A stretch of DNA of 64,000 nt, taken from contig JAOAQZ010000005.1 in the NCBI GenBank assembly GCA_025210795.1, positions 1 through 64,000 of the forward strand, given 5' to 3'. Position 1 is the first letter of the stretch. Each line of letters opens with the position of its first letter. The DNA is from Cohaesibacter sp. Lineage in GTDB: Bacteria > Pseudomonadota > Alphaproteobacteria > Rhizobiales > Cohaesibacteraceae. The position numbers were made by a program, and so were the translations under genes. Shown here piece after piece: positions 1 to 8,376 of the stretch. The notes beneath the pieces were generated by a model that did not search any database, was not told where the DNA came from, and worked only from the letters and a program-made list of their open reading frames with translations.

Positions 1-345
1 ATGAAATTGAAAATCAAAAGAGCCTGGTGGTCTTTTTTAGGTCGTCTGGTCCGCGGCCCGAAATGTTCAGGCCCACCCATAGCTGCCTTTGATCCACCAG
101 AGCAAAGACTTTGCCTGTAGCAAACAAGCCTTCATCCCAAGTGGGAGTGTTGATGGGAAGATATTTATGATTCATGGCTTTAGAATGAAAATTTCTGGGC
201 ATTAGAATTGTATATTAGCTAAAGAAGTGGTGATAGGTGGTTGAGACTAAGTTGTCATTGCCACTTCGTGTATCTCGCGCCATGCTCTGTGTTCGTACTG
301 GACTAGATTAGAGAGATTACAGATATCGTAGGGGAGGGTGTTAAT
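1..345. other. Non-coding stretch upstream of cueR
   Basis: I see no convincing gene here. A 62-codon minus-strand reading frame at 14-202 has no recognisable family and no clear ribosome binding site. The stretch ends with a strong GGGGAGGG Shine-Dalgarno sequence (about 331-338) serving the GTG start of the MerR-type gene. I found no clear dyad of the copper-operator kind. Confidence 0.4.
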
Positions 346-762
346 GTGAATATTGGTCAGGCTTCGAAGGTTAGTAATCTTTCTAGTAAGACTATTCGTT
401 ATTATGAAGATATTGGTCTGATTTCACCCTTGCGCTCTGACAATGGGTATCGTGATTATTCCGAAAAGGATATTCATCGGTTGATCTTTGTACAGCGCTC
501 ACGGCGTTTGGGCTTTAGTATAGATGAATGCCGCCAACTTCTTTCGCTCTATGATGATAAGGACCGTGCTAGTGCAAATGTTAAATCGGTTGCTCTCTCT
601 AAAATTGACGAAATAGATTGTAAAATTGAAGAGCTAAGGAGTTTGAGACAAACATTGGCCGATCTGGCTCAAAATTGCCATGGGGATGATAGGCCAGATT
701 GCCCCATTTTGGATGGCTTGTCGGAAGATCTCGACAATGATTGGCCTGAAAAAATGATGTGA
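346..762 (+). CDS. cueR: Cu(I)-responsive MerR-family regulator, CueR type
   Basis: This is a MerR-family transcription factor of 138 residues. The N-terminal winged helix-turn-helix (about residues 1-70) contains the typical TIRYYEDIGLI stretch and a dimerisation helix follows. Near the C-terminus two cysteines, C111 and C119, lie eight residues apart, as do the metal-binding cysteines of CueR. A serine (S76) sits where CueR has the Ser that goes with monovalent metal ions. CueR proteins bend the promoters of copper efflux genes when Cu(I) binds, but no copper ATPase or oxidase gene lies beside it here. The start is GTG, chosen because a strong GGGGAGGG sits just upstream. The copper assignment is inference from the cysteine pattern; a related MerR metal sensor is the alternative. 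Confidence 0.85.
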   Translation: MNIGQASKVSNLSSKTIRYYEDIGLISPLRSDNGYRDYSEKDIHRLIFVQRSRRLGFSIDECRQLLSLYDDKDRASANVKSVALSKIDEIDCKIEELRSLRQTLADLAQNCHGDDRPDCPILDGLSEDLDNDWPEKMM

Positions 763-904
763 CGTGTCATAGCTGTTGTAACTATTCTTCAAGAGTCAGG
801 GATAGTATAGGCTTCTTTTTGCATTTGTGAGGTCCGTAAAGGCTTATGTGAAATGTCACAAATGTTGAACTTTCTTGGGCCAAAGGGTTTTAAAGGATAA
901 AATT

Positions 905-2002
905 ATGAAGGTAGACGGGCAATCTTATCGCACTATTTGGTTCAATAAGGAAAAATCCTGTGTTGAGATTATTGATCAGCGCCTCTTGCCCCACCAGTTT
1001 GTCGTTGAAGCCTTGCAAACAGCAGAGGAATGCGCCACCGCCATTAGAGATATGTGGGTTAGAGGTGCTCCGCTGATTGGTGCAGCAGCAGCCTATGGTT
1101 TAGCCATGGCAATGAAGGATGATGATAGCGACCAAAATCTCAAATTCGCAAAAGATTTGTTGCTGAAAACCCGTCCAACGGCCGTCAATTTGCGCTGGGC
1201 GCTCGAGCAAATGGAAGGCAAACTACTCCAACTTCCCACAAAAATGCGTTTTGCTGAAGCCTGTCAGATGGCCGAGAAGATTTGTCAGGATGATATTCAG
1301 CAATGCTTTGATCTTGGCCGCTATGGCCTAAAAATCATTGAAGATCTCTCTTTCAAGAAAGGGGGAGCTCCTGTCAATATTCTTACCCATTGCAATGCTG
1401 GTTGGCTCGCAACCGTCGATTGGGGAACAGCAACCTCTCCCATTTACCAAGCCCATGAAAAAGGCATTCCGATTCATGTCTGGGTGGATGAAACAAGGCC
1501 TAGAAATCAAGGAGCGAGTTTAACGGCATGGGAACTGCAGCAAAATGGTATTGATCATACCCTGATTGTTGACAATGCCGGTGGACATTTAATGCAACAT
1601 GGGCAGGTGGATATGGTTCTTGTTGGAACCGATCGTACAACTGCCAGTGGAGATGTCTGCAATAAAATTGGCACCTATCTTAAAGCTCTCGCGGCCTATG
1701 ATAACAATGTACCCTTCTTTGTTGCTTTGCCTTCTCCAACCATTGATTGGACGATAGAGGATGGTGTGGCCAAAATTCCAATTGAGATGCGGGCCGAAGA
1801 GGAGGTCTCGCATATGATGGGCAAAGGCCCATCAGGTGGGGTGGCTATAGTACAAATTACCCCGGATGGGGTGCATTGTGCCAACCCCGCCTTTGATGTA
1901 ACACCCGCTCGTTTGGTGACGGGCCTTATTACCGAGCGGGGGGTAAGTTCAGCATCAAAAGAAGGACTTTTGTCCCTATTTCCTGAAAGACGGATAAGCT
2001 AA
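905..2002 (+). CDS. mtnA: S-methyl-5-thioribose-1-phosphate isomerase
   Basis: MtnA converts methylthioribose-1-phosphate to methylthioribulose-1-phosphate in the cytoplasmic methionine salvage pathway. The 365-residue protein has the eIF2B-like isomerase fold signatures, including [10 protein letters not shown] near residues 51-60. The catalytic cysteine is in THCNAG (C163) and the catalytic aspartate in GTDR (D243). The length is normal for the family. The ATG at 905 is preferred over upstream starts because AAGGATAA lies directly before it. No other mtn gene is in the window, so it may work with a distant mtnK or phosphorylase. It stands alone between cueR and the tRNA-Arg gene and appears to be core chromosome. 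Confidence 0.95.
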   Translation: MKVDGQSYRTIWFNKEKSCVEIIDQRLLPHQFVVEALQTAEECATAIRDMWVRGAPLIGAAAAYGLAMAMKDDDSDQNLKFAKDLLLKTRPTAVNLRWALEQMEGKLLQLPTKMRFAEACQMAEKICQDDIQQCFDLGRYGLKIIEDLSFKKGGAPVNILTHCNAGWLATVDWGTATSPIYQAHEKGIPIHVWVDETRPRNQGASLTAWELQQNGIDHTLIVDNAGGHLMQHGQVDMVLVGTDRTTASGDVCNKIGTYLKALAAYDNNVPFFVALPSPTIDWTIEDGVAKIPIEMRAEEEVSHMMGKGPSGGVAIVQITPDGVHCANPAFDVTPARLVTGLITERGVSSASKEGLLSLFPERRIS

Positions 2003-2101
2003 TAGACTTGCCTATCAGCCGATTGTGAACACTTATAAGTTTCCATTGCGCCGATTTAAGGGATAGGCTAAGAAATGCCACGGATTAATCACCCGCCCAA
2101 A

Positions 2102-2178
<77 letters not shown>

Positions 2179-2306
2179 ATATTTTCAATGACTTAGAAAT
2201 CTATTATTTCCTGAAGAAGCTCATGGGATACAGCAGGGCTACATGTAGGTTTCGTTGTATCACTAGCTAAATTTGTCCGTCATCAAAGGAAATGGTACCA
2301 AAGTGG

Positions 2307-2591
2307 CTAAAAAATAAGACAGACTTTGACCTCATCCGTGGTTGCAGCCCAGGCTGTATCTCCAGCAAGCCGCTCCTTGCCTGCCTCCATAAAGTCTTTC
2401 GACCACTTATAATAGATGCCCTGAGATATACCTTCTTTGCGGCAAAGCTCAGCAATGCTAGCTTCACCACGCAAGCCATCCAGAACGATCCGGATCTACT
2501 TCTCCGCAGAATATTGCTTGCGGGTCGCACGTTTGATGTCTTTGACTATCTTCTAGGATGAGCTGCGCCCTTTGCCTGATGCCTGTCTCAT
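2307..2591 (-). pseudogene. Degenerate IS3-family transposase OrfA
   Basis: Read on the minus strand from the ATG at 2591, the frame gives a protein resembling IS3-family OrfA, with segments such as IRIVLDGLRGEASIAELCRK and YYKWSKDFMEAGKERLAGDT, the helix-turn-helix that binds IS ends. It is broken by two in-frame TAG codons, at 2553-2555 and 2496-2498. The homology stops near 2330, before the region where OrfB should follow. It is therefore a truncated and decayed fragment at the left edge of the island, next to attL. The second stop replaces a residue in the conserved segment before IRIVLDG. Confidence 0.75.
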
Positions 2592-2740
2592 ACCCTCTCC
2601 TTTCGGGTTACGATGAGACAAAATCTATCTCTTAGCAATTCAACCTATTTGGACCCATAGGTGTTGAGGGGGAGCAGTACGTGGTCCCGCAGTTTTGAAA
2701 AAGTTAATCTTTTTATACGTCTCTATTCGGAATAGATAAG

Positions 2741-3184
2741 TCAATTATAGTATAAATTCCAAATGCCACTAACCACAGATTTCTTGTTCCATCCCACGGT
2801 TTCACTTGCTGCAGCTTGAACTACTGAAGATGTTCTTTGTTGACCCCAAGGGTTTACAGCTAGAATAGGTTTGCCATACGCAACACAGCCATCAATCTCC
2901 TTTTGAATCCATTTGCTATAACTTGCATACATCCCTGTTGGAATAATAATCACATGGCACAAAGCAATTTTGTTGAATATTTTTTCTTTGAGAGCTTTAT
3001 CTGAATTTGCATTGTGAACAGGGTCATTCTTTGGGATGGAATAGTTTCTAAAATTTAGAGAAGCTTGACCAACGCTCCAATTTTCTTCGAAAATCCATTC
3101 CGCAAGTGTGTCATAGTGGCCAGAATGCGCCCAAGAATGGCTAATGAAAAGGTTGATATTGTGTGTACTCAAAGGAAACTCCAT
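2741..3184 (-). CDS. ThsB-like TIR protein (DUF1863/MTH538 type)
   Basis: The 147-residue protein resembles the TIR-like family that includes ThsB of Thoeris anti-phage systems. It begins with the first TIR strand as NLFISHSW (about residues 11-18) and has the family segment YSIPKNDPVHNA (49-60). It continues with CHVIIIPTGMYASYSKWIQK and an acidic residue (E96) in the position of the TIR catalytic glutamate, then PILAVNPWG. Known ThsB proteins make cyclic ADP-ribose-like signals from NAD+ after phage infection. It is the last gene of the minus-strand operon. I chose the ATG at 3184 because it gives the usual short lead before the first strand; a TTG at 3232 overlaps the stop codon of the protease gene and is an alternative. 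The role in defence is inference. Confidence 0.8.
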   Translation of the reverse strand: MEFPLSTHNINLFISHSWAHSGHYDTLAEWIFEENWSVGQASLNFRNYSIPKNDPVHNANSDKALKEKIFNKIALCHVIIIPTGMYASYSKWIQKEIDGCVAYGKPILAVNPWGQQRTSSVVQAAASETVGWNKKSVVSGIWNLYYN

Positions 3185-3228
3185 CGCTATATTAAGTAGG
3201 TTGATGCTCGAGAAAATAAGATTAGTCT

Positions 3229-4926
3229 TCAATCAGATTGCGCTAGCCACCGGTTGCGGCCATCTTCAAGATCCGTTCGTATCGCATTCAAGATCGGCTG
3301 AATCCAGATGGCCTCATTGACGGCATATGTCCCATCCTTACCGTTTAGTTTGCTGATTTCGGATCCTCCTGCGTGATGAAGCCCAACCATTTCAAGTTGG
3401 GCGTTGAGAGCCACCCCTCCAGAACTTCCCGCTACAGTTGGTGTTGTGTAATGAAGAAGCCCCGGCAAGAGGCTTTTCTTGCCTTTTTCTTCAGCATCGT
3501 GATCTATCAAGTCCGTATTTTGAAATGAAAATGACAGGGCTTCCTTTTCGGGATGACTTATAACAAAAATCTCTTGCGGTTTGTTCGGAGTTACCGAAGG
3601 TACGTAGGAGACGATTGGGATTGTAGATTCCAAAATCGGGGGTGCCTCTTCAAGGGTAAACAAGCAGGCGTCGTGAATGGAAAAAGGGGAAGACCACACT
3701 ATTTCTGATATTTGATACTTTTTGTCGGGCATCCTTGATTGGGTAAAGCGTACAGCAGCTTGGTTTGGTTTCAGTGGTTTCCGATCAACGGAGTAAATAT
3801 CCGGGTGATTGCTCATAACATGATCGTTTGTGAGACAAAAAAGGTACCCTTTCAAATTTGGTGAGATGAACTTGCCGTCAATAAGGCAGCATGTACCTTT
3901 GGGCTCGCCGGAATTAATGTCTACTATCGAAGCAACGCTTTCGCCACGGGACAAAAATTTTTGAAGCCAATCAAATGACCTCATTCGATGGTGACTATGG
4001 AGTGCCTCCAAGTCACTTTCTTTTACGGATTGCTGCCGCTCAATGTCGTCTGTATCTAGCAGCAACTCACTATTTGGTTGGGCGATAAGAAACCGCTCCA
4101 GCCAAGTAACCAAGATTGCGCTTTCTATACTCCGATCTTGCAAGTACCAAAGCTCTTTAAATTGACGCAGCGTTCCGTTCAACTTGAATGGATCTGCGTT
4201 TGGCGCATCTAGCGCTTTGATCAATGCAAGGGACGCCGATGCCCAGCTATGTTTTGCGACATTTGCTTCGGCTAAACTCGCCCAATCCCAGTAGTTGCGT
4301 TCATTTTCTGGGATTTCATTCACGGCGGTGATTACACTGTTTGCCACTTCCGCTTCGTTCAAGTCTTCTGGTAACTGGAAACCTTTGGCAGCTGCGTTCG
4401 AAGCCAAAGCCAGCAGGTTCACAGCGTGCCAGCTGCATTGACTAGGTAATCTTTTCCAGGGCTCACCATATGCATTCAAAGATCGAGTTAAGTGCCTTTG
4501 AGCTCCATCTCTGTCGAGTTCAGACGATTTCAGATACAGGTCTTTATGTACTCGACCTATAAGTCCCATCGCTTCAGAATAATGCTCAAAACTATCTCTG
4601 TTGTCGCCATCTTTCGCCATTGAACGTAAAAGAGGGAGTGCTTTCTTTGGAGTGTTAGTATCTATTAGGGCCTGTGCATAATGCTTGTCGGTGTCGAAGG
4701 TGTTACGTTCCTCCGATGTTAGTACTTCACCAAAAACAGTCATGTATCCATGCTGTTGATAATTGCGAAGCTGTATATTTACGACATGAATATCATCCAT
4801 ATCAAAACTTGGATCATTCATTTCAATTGCTTCGACGATTGATTTTACAGCGGTATCGGTCGACCGCTCATCACCATTCTCTAAACTTTTGGTCAAAGCC
4901 GTGACAAGTCTGTGATTGACCATCAT
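3229..4926 (-). CDS. TPR-like/trypsin-like serine protease fusion
   Basis: The 565-residue protein has two parts. Residues 1 to about 310 are helical, with TPR-like segments (for example DKHYAQALIDTNTPKKALPL and WHAVNLLALASNAAA). Residues from about 330 form a trypsin-like peptidase with a full triad: H369 in TNDHV, D419 in IHDACLF and S502 in GSSGG. There is no signal peptide, so it probably acts in the cytoplasm. Its start overlaps the end of the hydrolase gene (4923-4926) and its stop overlaps a possible TTG start of the ThsB-like gene, so translation is probably coupled. Trypsin-like domains fused to helical modules occur as effectors in bacterial conflict systems. I infer that it is an effector switched on by TIR signalling; the activator is unknown. 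Confidence 0.82.
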   Translation of the reverse strand: MMVNHRLVTALTKSLENGDERSTDTAVKSIVEAIEMNDPSFDMDDIHVVNIQLRNYQQHGYMTVFGEVLTSEERNTFDTDKHYAQALIDTNTPKKALPLLRSMAKDGDNRDSFEHYSEAMGLIGRVHKDLYLKSSELDRDGAQRHLTRSLNAYGEPWKRLPSQCSWHAVNLLALASNAAAKGFQLPEDLNEAEVANSVITAVNEIPENERNYWDWASLAEANVAKHSWASASLALIKALDAPNADPFKLNGTLRQFKELWYLQDRSIESAILVTWLERFLIAQPNSELLLDTDDIERQQSVKESDLEALHSHHRMRSFDWLQKFLSRGESVASIVDINSGEPKGTCCLIDGKFISPNLKGYLFCLTNDHVMSNHPDIYSVDRKPLKPNQAAVRFTQSRMPDKKYQISEIVWSSPFSIHDACLFTLEEAPPILESTIPIVSYVPSVTPNKPQEIFVISHPEKEALSFSFQNTDLIDHDAEEKGKKSLLPGLLHYTTPTVAGSSGGVALNAQLEMVGLHHAGGSEISKLNGKDGTYAVNEAIWIQPILNAIRTDLEDGRNRWLAQSD

Positions 4927-5870
4927 GCTCTCTCCAGAGCAGTCCTAAGAGCAGTTCTTAGTGCGGATTGTGCAGCGTATTTCAGTAATCCATGTGTCCA
5001 AAGGCCGCCATTTCTCTGTCGAAGGTCCGAAACACGCTCTTGACCAGATTGTAGATAGTCATTCCTCAATTTTGGGTCTGAAATACTCACAATATCTACT
5101 GGGTCATACACGTTTACCCAATCACCGGTAAGCTTCTCATGAGGAAAGCCATCATGTGCCGAGTATCCCGGTTCGAGTTTGTCTTGTATTTCGGACATTC
5201 CAAGGGGGCTTCCAATAGTGATGAGCTGATCCACTTTCGGGCATTCTGGGACGTTCTTAAGGCAGTCAAACGCAATGACCGTACCCAAACTGTGAGAAAA
5301 AACGATCACGGGCCCTTTCTCAACGGCTTTTTGAACCTTTGTAACAAATCGTTTTCTAATCTCATCCCGAACAAAGTAGGCCTCACCATCCCTTGGTACA
5401 TGCTCAACATTGAACAGGTAATGATGAGCATCTCGTACGAACGCTCTCATTAGAGGTTTTTTTAGCGGCCAAGGAAGTGGGATAGCTTCTGCAGCCGCGG
5501 CATTTGTTGCTTCGCTCGGTTGGATTGGCAAAACGTCTGAGGAGTACAGTTGCTCAGGATCAAATTTTAGACTCTGAGAAATCGCATGTATCCAGTCATC
5601 GGATACGTCATCCACCAACGGACACTCTCCCATAAGGGCATTCGACATCTCGATTGAAAGCGTTGTGCTTTCTGCACCACTTCTCGTTCTATTATAGTTT
5701 CTATACAGAACATCGGACCAATATACCAAATCTACGGAAGCACCATATGCTCCAATCTCAACACCTGGATTGTCTGGCTTATCTGTAGCAAGGGCATGGT
5801 CCCAAAGTGATTGGAGTACGCTTGGTTCAGGCATGTTAGAAATGCCATGAACAAAAATCACAGTGGTCAT
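4923..5870 (-). CDS. Alpha/beta hydrolase (lipase-like), putative effector
   Basis: The 315-residue protein has an alpha/beta-hydrolase core. The first strand ends in IFVHGISN (residues 5-12), which would hold the oxyanion hole. The nucleophile elbow is FSHSLGTV (S194), where the usual first glycine of GxSxG is a serine. The acid is probably D256 in VYDPVD and the histidine H293 in WTHGL. There is no signal peptide. Alpha/beta hydrolases near TIR genes are known candidate effectors attacking lipids or other esters, but the substrate cannot be read from sequence. The gene follows the TIR gene after 88 bp and overlaps the protease gene by four bases, which ties all four into one transcription unit. 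Confidence 0.8.
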   Translation of the reverse strand: MTTVIFVHGISNMPEPSVLQSLWDHALATDKPDNPGVEIGAYGASVDLVYWSDVLYRNYNRTRSGAESTTLSIEMSNALMGECPLVDDVSDDWIHAISQSLKFDPEQLYSSDVLPIQPSEATNAAAAEAIPLPWPLKKPLMRAFVRDAHHYLFNVEHVPRDGEAYFVRDEIRKRFVTKVQKAVEKGPVIVFSHSLGTVIAFDCLKNVPECPKVDQLITIGSPLGMSEIQDKLEPGYSAHDGFPHEKLTGDWVNVYDPVDIVSISDPKLRNDYLQSGQERVSDLRQRNGGLWTHGLLKYAAQSALRTALRTALERA

Positions 5871-5958
5871 TTTAGGCTTTCCTTCTCTCCATGGGCGAAA
5901 TTGCTACAATCTGTTTTTTTAAATCTTTCCAAGGTATGACTCGTGATCGTTTCTGCGG

Positions 5959-6681
5959 CTAAATAGCAACAAGTTCCGCGATCTTGGCAGCGATGTCCGC
6001 CATGGTCTCTTCCGATGTGCTTAGCCCAGCCCTTGAAGCTAAAAGTAAGCTGACCTTCTCAAGTTCTTCGTATGTCGTTCCATGAACAACAGGAATAAGC
6101 CGTTCACGTCTGAGAAGCGCCGACAGCTCTTTATCAGCAACACCTTCTGCTGGGAGGCGTCGCAGCATGGCTGGCGTTACCAATACGATGCCAATGCGCG
6201 AGTTTACTAAGCCTTTATCGATCGCCCGCATCATAGGTACTCCGAGACCGAGATCCTTCTCGCTGAACCACACGCGTACGCCGCGCGTTTCAAGTAGATC
6301 ATGTAGTTTTTTTGCCGAACCTTGCCTATCATCCCACGCATGGCAGAGAAACACGTCACGAAGATCAGGCTGTGAAACAGCTAGATTCTCAGCATTTTCT
6401 CGAACAGGCGTAAGCGCTTGAACTTGTTCAGGCGTGTACAGGACTGACGAACCAGATTTAGACCATCGCGGATTAGTAGTTCTAGTTTGTGAACTGCCGC
6501 TACTCTTACTGGAATTGTTTGCCGGTGAGGAGTACGAAGGAGAAACTGAATTGTAGCTGCTATAACTGCTCCCATAGTCACTGTAATAACTCGAGCGACC
6601 GTTACGTCCTCGGCATGCGGGGCATCTGTCGGCAGCTGCTTTAGAAGAATGCCCCCTCACTGGTGCAGTGCATCTAGCCAT
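5959..6681 (-). CDS. TIR-domain protein with N-terminal zinc-ribbon-like motif
   Basis: The first gene of the operon encodes 240 residues. Residues 1-26 hold C4, H11, C20 and C23, a spacing suggestive of a small zinc-binding module. Residues 28-80 are a Ser/Tyr/Asn-rich low-complexity linker. The TIR domain begins at about 108 with DVFLCHAWDD and continues with VRVWFSEKDLGLG and the BB-loop-like stretch after it. A glutamate (E185 in ADKEL) stands at the expected catalytic position of NAD+-consuming TIRs. The start is the ATG at 6681, preceded by AAGGAG. It differs from the DUF1863-type TIR at the other end of the operon, so the operon has two divergent TIR proteins. Sensor or signal-generating enzyme is the likely role. 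Confidence 0.82.
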   Translation of the reverse strand: MARCTAPVRGHSSKAAADRCPACRGRNGRSSYYSDYGSSYSSYNSVSPSYSSPANNSSKSSGSSQTRTTNPRWSKSGSSVLYTPEQVQALTPVRENAENLAVSQPDLRDVFLCHAWDDRQGSAKKLHDLLETRGVRVWFSEKDLGLGVPMMRAIDKGLVNSRIGIVLVTPAMLRRLPAEGVADKELSALLRRERLIPVVHGTTYEELEKVSLLLASRAGLSTSEETMADIAAKIAELVAI

Positions 6682-7042
6682 ATTCCCATCTCCTTAGCAA
6701 TGTCGCGCTTTGCTTTGACACGATAGACGCGAATCGAATCGACAATCTCCCTTATAGATTGTATTTTTGGGATTTGCTATAATCAAACGCCAATTTCGGC
6801 ATCATTGAACAGAAACAAACGTCCAAAAGGTCCCCCATTACCGTTGGCTGAACGATTTGAATGCTGCAGGTCGAATGAATGTCAGCTTCCACAACTCTAA
6901 AAGTGAGCACTGAATGTCGGGAATGGGCCGGGAGCGGAGAAGGTCAGCAACAAGCCTGGAGCGATTCTCCCATGATCAGTTGCACCTAGTCACTTGTCAT
7001 TATACGTTTGGCCGCAGTCGTTATCCGTCAAAGGAATTTCCC
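6682..7042. other. Divergent control region between TIR operon and EVE-HNH gene
   Basis: This stretch holds the leader of the minus-strand TIR operon, with AAGGAG just before its ATG, and the leader of the nuclease gene on the plus strand. A frame continuous with the nuclease gene opens at 6914, but its residues are not domain-like and no ribosome binding site precedes it. I see no operator-like dyad. Confidence 0.4.
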
Positions 7043-7942
7043 ATGCCGCGCTATTGGTGGGTCAATCAAAACCAAACTTATAAGGCCGAGATTGGTGGCG
7101 GCTACATGTGGTCGCCGAAAACCAGAAAAGGTGGCGGTTTTAACCAGTTCTATCAAAACATGATCGAGGTCAGCTCAGGTGACATCGTATTTTCTTTTTC
7201 AGATACCTTGATCAAGACAGTTGGTGTGGTTTCGTCAACGGCCCGTTCTGCAGAGAAACCCCAGGAGTTTGGAAAAGCTGGTGATGCATGGGATGCTGAT
7301 GGATGGTTGGTTCAAGTCGACTACGAGGAACTCAGAAGCCCAATCAAACCAAAGGAACACATGGGGGTACTGGCGCCGCTCTTACCCAAGAAATACTCGC
7401 CAATTCGTGCTGATGGCGACGGTAACCAAGTCTACCTTGCTGAAATCCCGAAGCCGATGGCCGAAGCCCTATTGTCGCTAATCGGCCAACAACTTGATGG
7501 GACCCTTGAAGAGGGTCAAGAGCGTGAAATCCAGAACCGGACCGATATTGGCGTTACTGAGAAGTACCAACTTGTAACGTCGCGTGTTGGTCAAGGTCAG
7601 TACCGAAAGAACCTGGAGCAACACGAGCTCGGATGTCGCATCACCTCAATCACTGACGGCCGGTTCTTGACCGCCAGCCACATCAAACCTTGGTCGAAGA
7701 GTACCGACTTCGAAAAGCTAGATGGTAACAACGGCCTACTTCTTTCCCCGCACGTGGATCGCTTGTTCGACCGCGGCTACATATCCTTCGAGGACAACGG
7801 CGCATTGATGTTGAGCCCTTCGCTTCCGCCTGAAGTGATCTTGGCATGGGGCTTATTGGAAGTTCTGGAGCAGAGACCGCTCACGATAGAGCAAGCATCC
7901 TATATGGAATATCATCGAACCAAGATCTTCCGAAAAGCCTGA
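7043..7942 (+). CDS. EVE/PUA-like domain plus HNH endonuclease
   Basis: The 299-residue protein starts with a region like EVE/PUA folds (RYWWVNQNQTYKAEIGGGY, then SSGDIVFSF and KTVGVVSS). It ends with an HNH_2-type nuclease domain whose motif residues fall in ASHIKPWSKS, NGLLLSPHVDRLFD and the preceding CRITSI. EVE-like domains bind modified bases and, fused to HNH nucleases, form candidate modification-dependent restriction enzymes. The ATG at 7043 is preferred because AAGGAATT lies before it and because the domain begins at once. It is divergent from the TIR operon and probably acts independently against DNA with modified cytosines, but substrate preference is inference. Confidence 0.8.
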   Translation: MPRYWWVNQNQTYKAEIGGGYMWSPKTRKGGGFNQFYQNMIEVSSGDIVFSFSDTLIKTVGVVSSTARSAEKPQEFGKAGDAWDADGWLVQVDYEELRSPIKPKEHMGVLAPLLPKKYSPIRADGDGNQVYLAEIPKPMAEALLSLIGQQLDGTLEEGQEREIQNRTDIGVTEKYQLVTSRVGQGQYRKNLEQHELGCRITSITDGRFLTASHIKPWSKSTDFEKLDGNNGLLLSPHVDRLFDRGYISFEDNGALMLSPSLPPEVILAWGLLEVLEQRPLTIEQASYMEYHRTKIFRKA

Positions 7943-8376
7943 TGCCGTTTTATGATTGATGCAAGAAATGATTGCTCCGTCCCGGTAATCAGTCCTCGAT
8001 AGACTTAAGATACTGCACTTCGCTCGAACAGCGACAATAGCGAAGCGGTTTTTATAGCCTCAGCTCACAGCTGCATGCAGTGCTCTGGTTTAATCTTTAA
8101 TATAATATATGCATTAAGAGTGTATTGTACATCTTTTTCAGTGAATTATTTGACGATACTCAACTATAGAGAGAGACGGAAAACCCGAGCCTTTCCAAGA
8201 AGCAGTCACTGGAATGTGAAGGTCCGGAAAGCCCGCACACAGTCATTTGCCCGATAACGGCCAATCTAGCTATTCTGATCAACACAAGGTTAATTCTGAA
8301 CTCAGTAAGCCGTATCTAGAAAACTACTAGCAGCTTCAGAACCCTGCCAAATGGAACGGTATAAAGGAAAGCTGTA
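7943..8376. other. Non-coding stretch after the nuclease gene
   Basis: I see no supported gene. A 60-codon plus-strand frame at 8075-8257 has low-complexity, unfamiliar composition and no ribosome binding site. The stretch separates the nuclease gene from the convergent thermonuclease gene. No transposase fragment or clear terminator hairpin was found. Confidence 0.35.

Noticed and set aside
14-202. 62-codon minus-strand frame upstream of cueR
   Set aside because: No recognisable family, no clear ribosome binding site and no codon-use support; likely chance.
2010-2068. Possible hairpin between mtnA and the tRNA (GCCTATC/GATAGGC)
   Set aside because: Loop of 45 bases and only seven pairs; not convincing as a terminator.
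2741-6681. Complete classical Thoeris system
   Set aside because: No ThsA-type SIR2/SLOG or TM-macro protein is present, so I describe the operon as Thoeris-related at most.
6914-7042. N-terminal extension of the EVE-HNH gene
   Set aside because: Residues before the ATG at 7043 do not look like a domain, and AAGGAATT supports the later start.
8075-8257. 60-codon plus-strand frame
   Set aside because: No ribosome binding site, low-complexity residues and no domain; treated as non-coding.
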